Under the pieces are notes generated by a model. That model was not told where the DNA came from. It saw nothing but the letters and a program-made list of their open reading frames with translations, and did no database searches. A DNA stretch of 64,000 nucleotides from Limnohabitans radicicola (GTDB lineage Bacteria; Pseudomonadota; Gammaproteobacteria; Burkholderiales; Burkholderiaceae_C). The position numbers were made by a program, and so were the translations under genes. The stretch is taken from positions 757,688 through 821,687 of the forward strand of contig NZ_JACYFT010000001.1 of NCBI RefSeq assembly GCF_014837235.1, in the 5' to 3' direction. Of this stretch, positions 27,635 to 36,080 are shown in pieces (within the stretch, counting starts at the first letter, position 1; each line of letters begins with the position of its first letter).

Positions 27635-28266
27635 GGTGCAATCTCTACAGATACATATTCGGGAATGGAAGGGCTCGAACCGCTCACTGCGTCAGAAGCC
27701 TCTTCAGACAAGTCGCTGTCTGCCACAGACTCAGACGCATCCAGCGAAGACAAATGAAAGGACAATTCAAACGTGTGATCCAGTCGCTCATTGAGCACGA
27801 CCTCTCGCAGCTTTGTTTGCGAAAACAGCGCCAATTTGTCAGCATCAAGTGACAACTCAAAACGCATGCGCCCATCCATCGTGAACAAAGACAATTGCCC
27901 GCCTTTGATGCTCAGGGTATGGCGATCAAAGTAGACAGGGCAACTGTCGGCAAACTTTAGCAGCGGCAAAGGCTGCCCTGGACGGCGGGCCAAACTGTAA
28001 GGACTGGCGGGGTGCTGGTAAATCAGCCGCGCCATCTTGGACACAGCATAAATGGCGTTGCAAACCATCTGCGAGCCCAAAGTGGGGAACTTCTCGCGCA
28101 GACCACGGTAGTGCAAATGGTGTAAGGCAACGCGGTTCCACACCTTCGACTGCTGCACTTGCGGCGCCAACTCATTGCAGACCCGCGCAAACACCCCTCG
28201 CAGCTCACACAGACGTGCATGCTGCTCAGGCGAAGTGTTTAAAGGAACGCGGATCAGAAAATTCAT
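27631..28266 (-). CDS. TnpB N-terminal-like protein without nuclease domain
   Basis: A 211-residue protein whose first ~170 residues resemble the N-terminal half of IS200/IS605 OrfB (TnpB). It has RVPLNTSPEQHARLCEL, then a helix with ARVCNELAP, then WNRVALHHLHYRGLREKF and SQMVCNAIYAVSKMAR (compare the common TnpB segment LHKLVYxxLREKFxLSAQM), and FDRHTLSIKGGQLSLFTMDGR. The RuvC core and zinc finger are absent; instead there is an acidic, serine-rich tail (SESVADSDLSEEASDAVSG). The ATG at 28266 is chosen over an in-frame TTG. It heads the secretion operon and overlaps the ABC gene. Function unknown; an exapted nucleic-acid-binding regulator is one possibility. Confidence 0.7.
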   Translation of the reverse strand: MNFLIRVPLNTSPEQHARLCELRGVFARVCNELAPQVQQSKVWNRVALHHLHYRGLREKFPTLGSQMVCNAIYAVSKMARLIYQHPASPYSLARRPGQPLPLLKFADSCPVYFDRHTLSIKGGQLSLFTMDGRMRFELSLDADKLALFSQTKLREVVLNERLDHTFELSFHLSSLDASESVADSDLSEEASDAVSGSSPSIPEYVSVEIAP

Positions 28267-28299
28267 ATAGGAGTTGATTATACACAACTCCTATATGAA
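28262..28299 (-). promoter_or_regulatory. Palindromic promoter at the head of the secretion operon
   Basis: TTCATATAGGAGTTG and its exact reverse complement (15-base arms) flank an 8-base centre. The centre contains a perfect TATAAT on the minus strand (28277-28282). The ATG of the TnpB-like gene lies inside the downstream arm, so a transcript starting 6-7 bases after the -10 would have almost no leader. A protein bound to the palindrome would block this promoter. No good -35 is seen. Confidence 0.6.
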
Positions 28300-28338
28300 G
28301 ATTTACACCCTCTTCCGCCGAGGATGTTTGTCCAAACT

Positions 28339-30297
28339 TCAAACCATAAAGAAACCTGGCTGGGACGAATCCAGCTGCGCAGTCGAGACGCCTGTCAACA
28401 CGACCAACGGCGTCAGCTCATCGGCCACGATTTTGGCGTTGGCACCGGTGTCATCGGTGAACAGATATACGCCCATGCCCACATTGGCGATGTCGAAAAC
28501 AAAATAATGCTTGGTTGACTTGCTATAGCTGGCGTTGTTGCCGTAAGGGTCAAGGAACGCAGCCACCGAGACCAGATCAGCAGCAGGTGCCTGTGCACCT
28601 TTGATGACAAAAATGCCCTTGCCTGAAGAGTCCACGCCTGACCCGGTGGCAGTCAGCCAAGGGGTGGATGGACTGCTGACCGTTTGAACATGGTTTTTGT
28701 AAACGGTCTTTCCATCGTAACTCATGGATTGCGACATGTAGCTGTAGGAGTAATAGCTTTGTCCATAAAAGTAGAACAGATCAACATTCAGCACATCATT
28801 TCCAAGTGAAAAGCCATTGACGACTACAGGATTGAGTGGCTGTTTGTTGTCATATGTGTTCCACAGGACTTCCAATGTGTCTTTGCTTTGCACGGTCTCG
28901 GTCAAATCCAACGATACCTGCGCATCGGTCGACATAAGGAGACTGATGCTGTCCGCGCCGTCTCCTGCTGTGATGGCCGCTTTCAACCCGTCGCGCTCGG
29001 TGTACAACTGGATCGTGTCGTTGCCTGCGCCGCCGCTCATGACCCCGGTCACACCAGGCGACATTTGTGACATCGACATTCGATCATCGCCATTGCCACC
29101 CAGCAACGTGTCGCTGCCCGTTCCCCCATCCAACGAATCATTGCCATCACCACCGTCGATGTAGTCATTGCCCGTGCCGCCACTGACCGTGTCATTGCCC
29201 TCATCACCGTACACAACATCGTTGCCAAACTGCGCATAAATTTGATCATCCCCAGCGCCACCGCGGATGGTGTCCATGTACATGTGACTCAATGCGTCCT
29301 TGCTCACACCAGGGGCTTCTGTGTACTCCGAGTAGTAGCCTTGCCCATCGCCGTAAATAAAATCAGCCCCTTCCCCGCCATTGATCAAATCAGTTCCCAA
29401 CCCGCCAAGGATGGTGTCTGCACCATCCCCGCCGTCGGCGAATTCAAACGAAGCATCAAAGGTGTATTTGTCATACCCAGACACATAGACATTGCCTTTG
29501 TAATAACCAGAGACGTAAACACTGTCTGCATAACTGCCCAAGTCAATCCAGTCAGCACCACTCCCCCCCTCGATGTAGTCCTGCCCCCGCTCACCAGACA
29601 ATGAGTCAGCACCACTGCCACCAATCAGGACATCATTGCCATCTCCACCTTTTAGGGTGTCATTGCCAATACCACCGTCCACCGCATCGTTGCCCGCAGT
29701 GCCAACATAGTTGTCTGAACTGCTCGTCTGTGGCGTCAAGCCGCCCAGGTTCACCCCTGCGGCAGCCACCACAGCCTTGATCGCATCGGCTGATGAAACA
29801 TCAGTGTCTTTGGTCACCGTTTTGAGTGCATTCTGCAAGGTAGGCAGGTCAGTGGTCGTCAACGGGCGGTACTCGCTGACGTACTTGGCCACCTCCACTT
29901 TGTTACTCATCAGTTTTGCCGTCCCGGCCCAATCTGGGTCATCGGCAGTCTTGGCTGCCAAGTTGGTAAACAGCTGGTAGACGATGTCGCCACGAGTCCA
30001 ATTCGCATCCAGCGCATCGACTACCTGTTTTTTGGCATCCGACTTGGCTGCGTTAGAGGCGGAGTCACCTACAACATTCTCAACAATCAAGTTGGCAAAG
30101 GTCTGGTTAGACAGACTGCTGGGATAAATCCCAAGGAATTGAGACTTTTCAGCGAATGCATTCACCACGGCCTTGGAAGACATCCCTGCGGCATAGGCCT
30201 GCTCAAGCTGGGCGTAGTAGTCGGAGCCTGGCACTGCACCAAAAGCAATAGAAAAAAACCGGTACGCATCATTGCGCTGTTCAATGGTCATGGGCAT
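28339..30297 (-). CDS. RTX protein with N-terminal DUF4214 module
   Basis: Predicted type I secreted calcium-binding protein, 652 residues. Residues 5-175 form a DUF4214-type helical module (MTIEQRNDAYRFFSIAFGAVPG). About residues 195-420 hold RTX nonapeptides such as GGDGNDVLIGGSGADSLSG. The C-terminal part is beta-rich and ends LDSSQPGFFMV. There is no N-terminal signal peptide, as expected for type I export. The ATG at 30297 has AGGAG seven bases upstream. It is directly upstream of the secretion operon on the same strand and is the best candidate for its dedicated substrate. It is the only protein here with DUF4214 at the N-terminus. Confidence 0.88.
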   Translation of the reverse strand: MPMTIEQRNDAYRFFSIAFGAVPGSDYYAQLEQAYAAGMSSKAVVNAFAEKSQFLGIYPSSLSNQTFANLIVENVVGDSASNAAKSDAKKQVVDALDANWTRGDIVYQLFTNLAAKTADDPDWAGTAKLMSNKVEVAKYVSEYRPLTTTDLPTLQNALKTVTKDTDVSSADAIKAVVAAAGVNLGGLTPQTSSSDNYVGTAGNDAVDGGIGNDTLKGGDGNDVLIGGSGADSLSGERGQDYIEGGSGADWIDLGSYADSVYVSGYYKGNVYVSGYDKYTFDASFEFADGGDGADTILGGLGTDLINGGEGADFIYGDGQGYYSEYTEAPGVSKDALSHMYMDTIRGGAGDDQIYAQFGNDVVYGDEGNDTVSGGTGNDYIDGGDGNDSLDGGTGSDTLLGGNGDDRMSMSQMSPGVTGVMSGGAGNDTIQLYTERDGLKAAITAGDGADSISLLMSTDAQVSLDLTETVQSKDTLEVLWNTYDNKQPLNPVVVNGFSLGNDVLNVDLFYFYGQSYYSYSYMSQSMSYDGKTVYKNHVQTVSSPSTPWLTATGSGVDSSGKGIFVIKGAQAPAADLVSVAAFLDPYGNNASYSKSTKHYFVFDIANVGMGVYLFTDDTGANAKIVADELTPLVVLTGVSTAQLDSSQPGFFMV

Positions 30298-30502
30298 GAA
30301 GATTCTCCTGTTCGGTCAAGTGATGGGGTTGAGTGGACGTAATTAGAGAAGTCAAAGAAGCAATTTATTGAAATATATAGTTTTAATTTAAGACTGGAAA
30401 TTATTCGTCAAAATTTTTTAGGCGCCATCGGCTCAGATCTCGACTTTGCAATTTCAAATTTGTTAAATTGATAAATGTTTCAAATTCAACAAATCAAATC
30501 AC

Positions 30503-33094
30503 ATGCCCACACAGATTTATCTGGTCAACAGCCCCAGTAATACCCAAAAAACACTGTTGGGAACCAACGCCAAAGACGACTACATCAAACTCGACCGCAG
30601 TGCAGTCACCAGTACTTTTTCATTGCAAGTGCTGAGCGGAATTCATTTCACTGTGGACTGGCAGCCTGTTTATTTGGTGAGCGATGTTCTATACAAAACA
30701 AGTACGCTACTTTCCCTGCCAGCGCTCAATTCAGCCAATGCCATTGAGGCCATTGCGCTGATTGGCAGCACAACCCAAGTTTTTGATGGCCTGTACAAAA
30801 TCGCAAAACCGGGTGACTACTCTTTGAGTGCTGAGCCTTACTTGATGATTGGCACAAATGACGAAGCCAGCACGCTCAGTGGTCAAAACAACACCAACAG
30901 CGTAGCCATCATCGTGGGTGGGGCTGGCAATGATCAGATCACAGGGTCAGCAGGCTCCAGCGTTCTTTACGGGATGGAGGGCAACAACACCTTGATCAGC
31001 AGAGGAGCCGGCTTTGATTACATCCGGGGTTTCGCATCCATGAATGCCAACGACACCATTCGCGTTGAAAGCACTCTGGGCAGTCACATGTTGCAAATTT
31101 ACATGGGCGACCCGAGTCCAAAACTTGTTTATCTTGAAAAGGTTGGCGCAGATCTTGTGGGGAAAATCACCAATTCATCCGGTGAGTCTTATTCCTTCAG
31201 AGTCATCGACCAATATGCCGGAAAGCCTCTCCAAAATCTGAATATTTACGCAGCCCCAACATCTACGGCCAGCATCACTGCGAGCACCACCGGAATCTAT
31301 CTTGGTGGCGATCTCACGGAGGCCAAAATCACGCCGACAGCCAGAGCACTGGCCATCGGCGACTCACAAAGCAATGTGTTTGACTACCGCCTGTCGGATC
31401 GCGCAGGTGCCAACGTCTTCGGCAACGACGGCAATGACATTGTTTATTCCAAAGTCGGCTTCCACGCTTACTTTTATGGCGGCGGCGGCACAGACACCAT
31501 GGTCTACGCCAACAATTACGCTGACTACACACTCAAACTGCAGACAGCCACATACGCCAAAGTCACAGCAGCAGGAGAGACCATCCAGGATTGGCTGTAC
31601 AACGCCGAGATTCTCCAATTCAAAGACCAGTCCATCTACCTCATGGCAGACGGCACCACACGAACAAGCCTGGATGCAAGCAAAGGCCAGCAGGTCTATT
31701 TTGGTGGGGATGGACAGCTGATCACCGGCACAGGCACCAGCAGCAACACCATCAATTACGAATTGCCCAGCAGTAACATGACTGTCTTGGCCAACACGGC
31801 AGACAAGAAAACCTTGCTCATCAAGACAAGTACAGGCATGGACCTGGTGACCAACGCCACTGACTTTGTGTTCACTGATGGATCAAAGACACTGGCATCT
31901 TTACTCGCAGCACAAACAAACATCGCTCTCATCAGCACAGCCACCCTGAATTCAAGTGACACATTGCCGACATGGGCTGTGACGGGCGTTTCTGCTGCAA
32001 CTGCCGTCAGATTGGCCCAAGAATCACAAATCACGGCCATACAAGTGACAGATTCAACAGCCAACGTGACACTTGCGCTGGACAATCTGAACATGGTGGC
32101 CAGCAAACTGACTGGGATCGCACTTTCAGACAGCCAACCGATGGGCATCACTGGTGCGCAACTGCTCAAAGATCAAACGGTGCTTGCCAAGATCAGCGGC
32201 TCTTACACAACCAACCTGCCTTCCTACAACATCGTCAATGGCTCACCTAACAACGACAGTATTTTGGGAACATTCGGCAACGATTACCTCAAAGGTGGCG
32301 CAGGAACCGATCAGATAGCCGGATTCTCAGGCAATGACCTGGTCGATGGAGGTGATGGTAATGACACATTGGTGCTGGGCAGCAGTGCATCCAAATACAA
32401 GTTGGATATGGATGCAAGCGGAACGGTGTCTGTGCAAAATAAAACGACTGGCGATACCGTATCGGCCATCAACATCGAAAACATCAAATTCCAAGATAAA
32501 ACCATCTCGATAGAGCGACAAACCCACTCCAGTTATGCAGATGTACCTGAGTCTTTGTGGCACTTTTTCATTGTGGCCTTCAACGCGGCTCCTGGTGTGA
32601 CCTATATGGATCAACTGGCAGCGGCCTATCGCTATGGCCTGACCATCAAGCAGATCGTAGACATTTTCACGACCAAACCCCAATTCACCAATACTTATCC
32701 AACCACGCTTTCGACACAAGAATTGGCCATCAACCTGGTTAACAACATCGTCAAAGACAGCGCATCTGCTGCTGTCAAACAACAGGCCGTTAACGACATC
32801 ATGGATGCCATGAACCTGGTCCATTGGACAGTGGGCGATGTGATCTACCAAGTGTTCGGAAATCTGGCCACCTTGCCACAGACAGATGCCAGCTGGGGGC
32901 GAACAGCCAAGCAGTTTGCCAATGAGATTGCGGTGGCCAAGACCTACACCGACACCTTGAACCAAAGCACGGTCAATCTGGGAACACTGAAATCCATTCT
33001 GGCGCCGATCAGCGCAGACACCGACGTCAGCTCATACAACGTGGTTGTCAACCTGATTGGGATGGCGTTGATTGACAGCACCACACTGGGCTGA
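30503..33094 (+). CDS. RTX protein with C-terminal DUF4214 module
   Basis: Predicted type I secreted protein, 863 residues, without signal peptide. It has RTX-like repeats in two places (GGAGNDQITGSAGSSVLYG near residue 140 and GTFGNDYLKGGAGTDQIAG near 590). The middle is long and beta-rich, and the C-terminal DUF4214 module runs from about residue 675 (SYADVPESLWHFFIVAFNAAPG) to the end, closing VVNLIGMALIDSTTLG. It is divergent from the secretion operon, with a 205-base AT-rich gap between. The passenger shows no recognisable enzyme motif. Confidence 0.88.
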   Translation: MPTQIYLVNSPSNTQKTLLGTNAKDDYIKLDRSAVTSTFSLQVLSGIHFTVDWQPVYLVSDVLYKTSTLLSLPALNSANAIEAIALIGSTTQVFDGLYKIAKPGDYSLSAEPYLMIGTNDEASTLSGQNNTNSVAIIVGGAGNDQITGSAGSSVLYGMEGNNTLISRGAGFDYIRGFASMNANDTIRVESTLGSHMLQIYMGDPSPKLVYLEKVGADLVGKITNSSGESYSFRVIDQYAGKPLQNLNIYAAPTSTASITASTTGIYLGGDLTEAKITPTARALAIGDSQSNVFDYRLSDRAGANVFGNDGNDIVYSKVGFHAYFYGGGGTDTMVYANNYADYTLKLQTATYAKVTAAGETIQDWLYNAEILQFKDQSIYLMADGTTRTSLDASKGQQVYFGGDGQLITGTGTSSNTINYELPSSNMTVLANTADKKTLLIKTSTGMDLVTNATDFVFTDGSKTLASLLAAQTNIALISTATLNSSDTLPTWAVTGVSAATAVRLAQESQITAIQVTDSTANVTLALDNLNMVASKLTGIALSDSQPMGITGAQLLKDQTVLAKISGSYTTNLPSYNIVNGSPNNDSILGTFGNDYLKGGAGTDQIAGFSGNDLVDGGDGNDTLVLGSSASKYKLDMDASGTVSVQNKTTGDTVSAINIENIKFQDKTISIERQTHSSYADVPESLWHFFIVAFNAAPGVTYMDQLAAAYRYGLTIKQIVDIFTTKPQFTNTYPTTLSTQELAINLVNNIVKDSASAAVKQQAVNDIMDAMNLVHWTVGDVIYQVFGNLATLPQTDASWGRTAKQFANEIAVAKTYTDTLNQSTVNLGTLKSILAPISADTDVSSYNVVVNLIGMALIDSTTLG

Positions 33095-33106
33095 ACATTC
33101 CCCAAA

Positions 33107-36001
33107 TCAACCCAGCAAAGCCTGCCCTATCAGGCTAATCTGAAGCTCAGGTGTGGACACATCGCTCAGGTGTGACACAGGCGCCATCACGCTCCTGAGC
33201 GTGGCCAAGTCGGTCGTGCTCTGGCTCAGCGTGTCGGTGTAGGTCTTGGCCACCGCAATCTCGTTGGCAAACTGCTTGGCCGTGTTGCCCCAGGTGGCGT
33301 CGCTATAAGCAAAATTGGCCAAGTTGCCAAACACCTGATAAATCACTCTACCAACAGTCCAGCCAGGCGAATCCAAGGCATCGGTGATGTCCTTGACCGC
33401 TTGTTGCTTGGTGACGTCACTGGCGCTCGTCTTGACGATGTTGTTCACCAACGCCTGCGCCAACTGGCCGTGGCTCAAACTGGTGGGGTACACATCGGTG
33501 AACTGCGACTTGGTCGTGAACACATCCACGATTTGCTTGACCGACATGCCTGCCCGGTACGCTGCAGCGAGCTGGTCCATGTAGGTCACGCCCGGCGCTG
33601 CGTTGAAGGCGGTGATGAAGAACTGGTACAAGCCCACGGGCAGGTCGGCATAGCTGCCGTGGGGCTTTGATTCGATGATGACCGAACGGTCCAAGAACTG
33701 GATCTTTTCAACATGCCTGAGGGCATCGTCAAACACATTGCTTTTGACATGCCACAGGTGATTGCCATCTACTGCCAGCGTGAAGTTCGAACTCTTGGAA
33801 GCATACTGCACCGTATCGAATCCAGACCCCAAATCAATCTGGTTACTGCCTTGATGTATGTTGACGCCAGCCACGGTGTCGTCACCAGCCCAGGTCTTGA
33901 TCAATGGACTTTCAAATCGATCCGCAATCGCAATACTTTCTTTGTAGGCATCGTTCGAAAGCGTTGAAGTGGCTTCAAACAGTTCCCAATTGGTATCAGG
34001 AATGTACTGAGCTTCAGCATAAGCCGGGTAGTACAACAAGTCATAAATGCCATCACCATTGGCATCCAGGAACTGACTCATCCCAGGCTTGTTCCAATAA
34101 TCGGGAGCTTTGGGAAAGAGTGAAGGGTCCAGATGCACAAAGACACCAGCCCCAGTGTTGAGGTAGACATTGGGCGCCCCCCCCGTTTGAGTCACATGAT
34201 TCCAACCTTGCTGGGCAATGTCAGTCAATCCATCATTGTTGATGTCCAGATACGAATAGGCCCAAGAATAAACGTCCTCCTGCATGCCCACGATCTTGAT
34301 GGGCAATCGGGCAATCTGATCTTGCTTGGCACTGTAAAAATCCATCTTTACGGCATCGTTGCCCGTGGCGGTCAATGCCCCAGATGTGGCGTCTTTGCTC
34401 AAAGCCAGCATCGTCCTGGTTGCCATGACCACTTGACCAGAACCAGGAAAAATTTCCAGCGAGCCGGGTCTGAAAAAGTACTCTACAAGTGCAAAAGTAT
34501 CTTCACCATCAAAGCCTACCTGGCCAGTCACTGTCTGAGAGTTGAGTTTGAACTGCTTCGGCACATAGTTGAATGGGTTGCTGCTCGAACTCACACGCCA
34601 TTGGCCCGTTGCGTCCTGATCCATCAATGCTGCGTAAACGCTCAGATAAGCAAGACCAGGTGCGCTGGTTGACATATCCACAGCTTTAGAGCTGTCCGCG
34701 AGCATGGTGAAAATCCGATTTACCTTGCCGTTGCTCACAAACTCCGGAAGCACGTTGAATGACGAACTGATCGGGGGCTGCGAAGAAATCGTCCAATTTT
34801 TAGTGACGACATCGTATTGGTATGCGGGCACGCCATCTACCCAACCACCAGGATAAGTACCGTAGTTGATGGTGGAGTTGATATGACCTATCTGACTGAA
34901 CCAGGCTTGGTAGTTGCCGTTAACGTTGATCAGTTGCGTAAAGTAATTCCAGACTGGCGCACCAATGTTCTGTATTTCATACGTCCCATCGGGCTTGGAC
35001 ATGATGGCCGTGGGATAACTGTTGCCCGATGTCAAGGTGCCGGCGCGCCCGTCATCACGATTGAGCGCAAAGATGAAGTCAATTTGTCCGTCTTTGTTGA
35101 TATCACCGGAGTCAGCAATACCCACACCTCCGAGCTGTCCGCCCAAGACGACAGCCGATGTGGTGTTAAAGCGTGTGGCCGTCGTGTCTTTATAAGTCCC
35201 GTCGGATTGCGACTCCAAAATGACCAGGCGATTGGGCGTTGCCAATTCAGTGGCCATGCCCCCTTCTGGCACACGCTGCCAAAGCTGGGCAACGATGTCC
35301 ATCTTGCCGTCGTGATTGATGTCAGGAGTCAAGATCGAGTTGACAGCCACTGATGCCGTGTTCCAGCCACCCCAGTGATAGAGGTTGTACAAATCAGGAA
35401 CTGCACCTCTTTTGAATTGATAGCTACTGGTGTTGGACATTTCAGGAAACAATTCCCGAACTGGAACAGACTTCCCGGCAAATCGGATTTTTTCAACACT
35501 GACCAGCGTTTTCAATCCCGCGTCTGAAGCATTGACATCCTTATTGGCAACGGTGAGTTGACCGTTTTTGTACTGGATATCGTAATTATCAATCGCGTAA
35601 AACATGTTCAATTGATCAATGCCAGCGCCTCCATCCAGATGATCGTCACCTCTGTTCAATGAAAAACTGTCATTTGAATCACTGCCAACGATGACATCAT
35701 TGAAGTTCGAACCTTGCAACTCATGCACATTGATCAGGATGTCGGTGGTGCCATAACCATCAGCGACACGGCCTGTAGTCAGATCGGCTCGAATTCCCAT
35801 TGGCGACGCGAAATAATCAACAATGCTGGCACCCGTCAGATCTGTGATCAAGTCATTACCCGCGTCACCTTGCACAAAGGCATAACTCACAGTGACCTTG
35901 TCATCCCCAGAACCGGGGTAAATACGAACATAGTTCGCCAGTCTCAATGTGTTCTGGTCTATCGTGTCATCACCATCTGTGCCGTTGTAGATATCAGCCA
36001 T
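33107..36001 (-). CDS. RTX/FG-GAP-like protein with C-terminal DUF4214 module
   Basis: A 964-residue predicted type I substrate without signal peptide. The N-terminus carries RTX-like repeats (MADIYNGTDGDDTIDQ, then GSDSNDSFSLNRGDDHLDGG). The centre has at least four VCBS/FG-GAP-like calcium loops, DINHDGKMDIV, DINKDGQIDFI, DINNDGLTDIA and DANGDGIYDLL, which suggests a beta-propeller. The DUF4214 module runs from about residue 780 to the end (LQISLIGQALLG). Its 3' DNA is identical over 339 bases to the next gene upstream. It lies 79 bases downstream of the serralysin gene on the same strand. Confidence 0.87.
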   Translation of the reverse strand: MADIYNGTDGDDTIDQNTLRLANYVRIYPGSGDDKVTVSYAFVQGDAGNDLITDLTGASIVDYFASPMGIRADLTTGRVADGYGTTDILINVHELQGSNFNDVIVGSDSNDSFSLNRGDDHLDGGAGIDQLNMFYAIDNYDIQYKNGQLTVANKDVNASDAGLKTLVSVEKIRFAGKSVPVRELFPEMSNTSSYQFKRGAVPDLYNLYHWGGWNTASVAVNSILTPDINHDGKMDIVAQLWQRVPEGGMATELATPNRLVILESQSDGTYKDTTATRFNTTSAVVLGGQLGGVGIADSGDINKDGQIDFIFALNRDDGRAGTLTSGNSYPTAIMSKPDGTYEIQNIGAPVWNYFTQLINVNGNYQAWFSQIGHINSTINYGTYPGGWVDGVPAYQYDVVTKNWTISSQPPISSSFNVLPEFVSNGKVNRIFTMLADSSKAVDMSTSAPGLAYLSVYAALMDQDATGQWRVSSSSNPFNYVPKQFKLNSQTVTGQVGFDGEDTFALVEYFFRPGSLEIFPGSGQVVMATRTMLALSKDATSGALTATGNDAVKMDFYSAKQDQIARLPIKIVGMQEDVYSWAYSYLDINNDGLTDIAQQGWNHVTQTGGAPNVYLNTGAGVFVHLDPSLFPKAPDYWNKPGMSQFLDANGDGIYDLLYYPAYAEAQYIPDTNWELFEATSTLSNDAYKESIAIADRFESPLIKTWAGDDTVAGVNIHQGSNQIDLGSGFDTVQYASKSSNFTLAVDGNHLWHVKSNVFDDALRHVEKIQFLDRSVIIESKPHGSYADLPVGLYQFFITAFNAAPGVTYMDQLAAAYRAGMSVKQIVDVFTTKSQFTDVYPTSLSHGQLAQALVNNIVKTSASDVTKQQAVKDITDALDSPGWTVGRVIYQVFGNLANFAYSDATWGNTAKQFANEIAVAKTYTDTLSQSTTDLATLRSVMAPVSHLSDVSTPELQISLIGQALLG
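33323..33661 (-). repeat. DUF4214-coding block, 339 bp, identical to 36297-36635
   Basis: Base-by-base reading shows identity with 36297-36635 over 339 bp, in the same orientation, within two otherwise unrelated genes. The match ends sharply at both sides, inside the DUF4214 module. Confidence 0.9.
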
Positions 36002-36080
36002 GATTTTTGTTCCTTTGGCGCTCTTTTTTCGTCATTAAGTTGACGATGCCGGATCGGCTAAGCGCGTATTTTGTCGAAAT

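Noticed and set aside
27631..28300. A live IS200/IS605 element
   Set aside because: There is no tnpA, the RuvC half of TnpB is absent, and the 3' end overlaps the ABC gene, leaving no room for a right end or omega RNA.
28274..28507. Small plus-strand frame starting in the palindrome at 28262-28299
   Set aside because: It is antisense to the end of the RTX gene and has no ribosome-binding site or coding character.
29040..29720. Regularly spaced short repeats that could be mistaken for a CRISPR array
   Set aside because: They are the nine-residue GGxGxDxUx codons of the RTX domain read from the other strand; spacing follows 27 bases and spacers are not unique.
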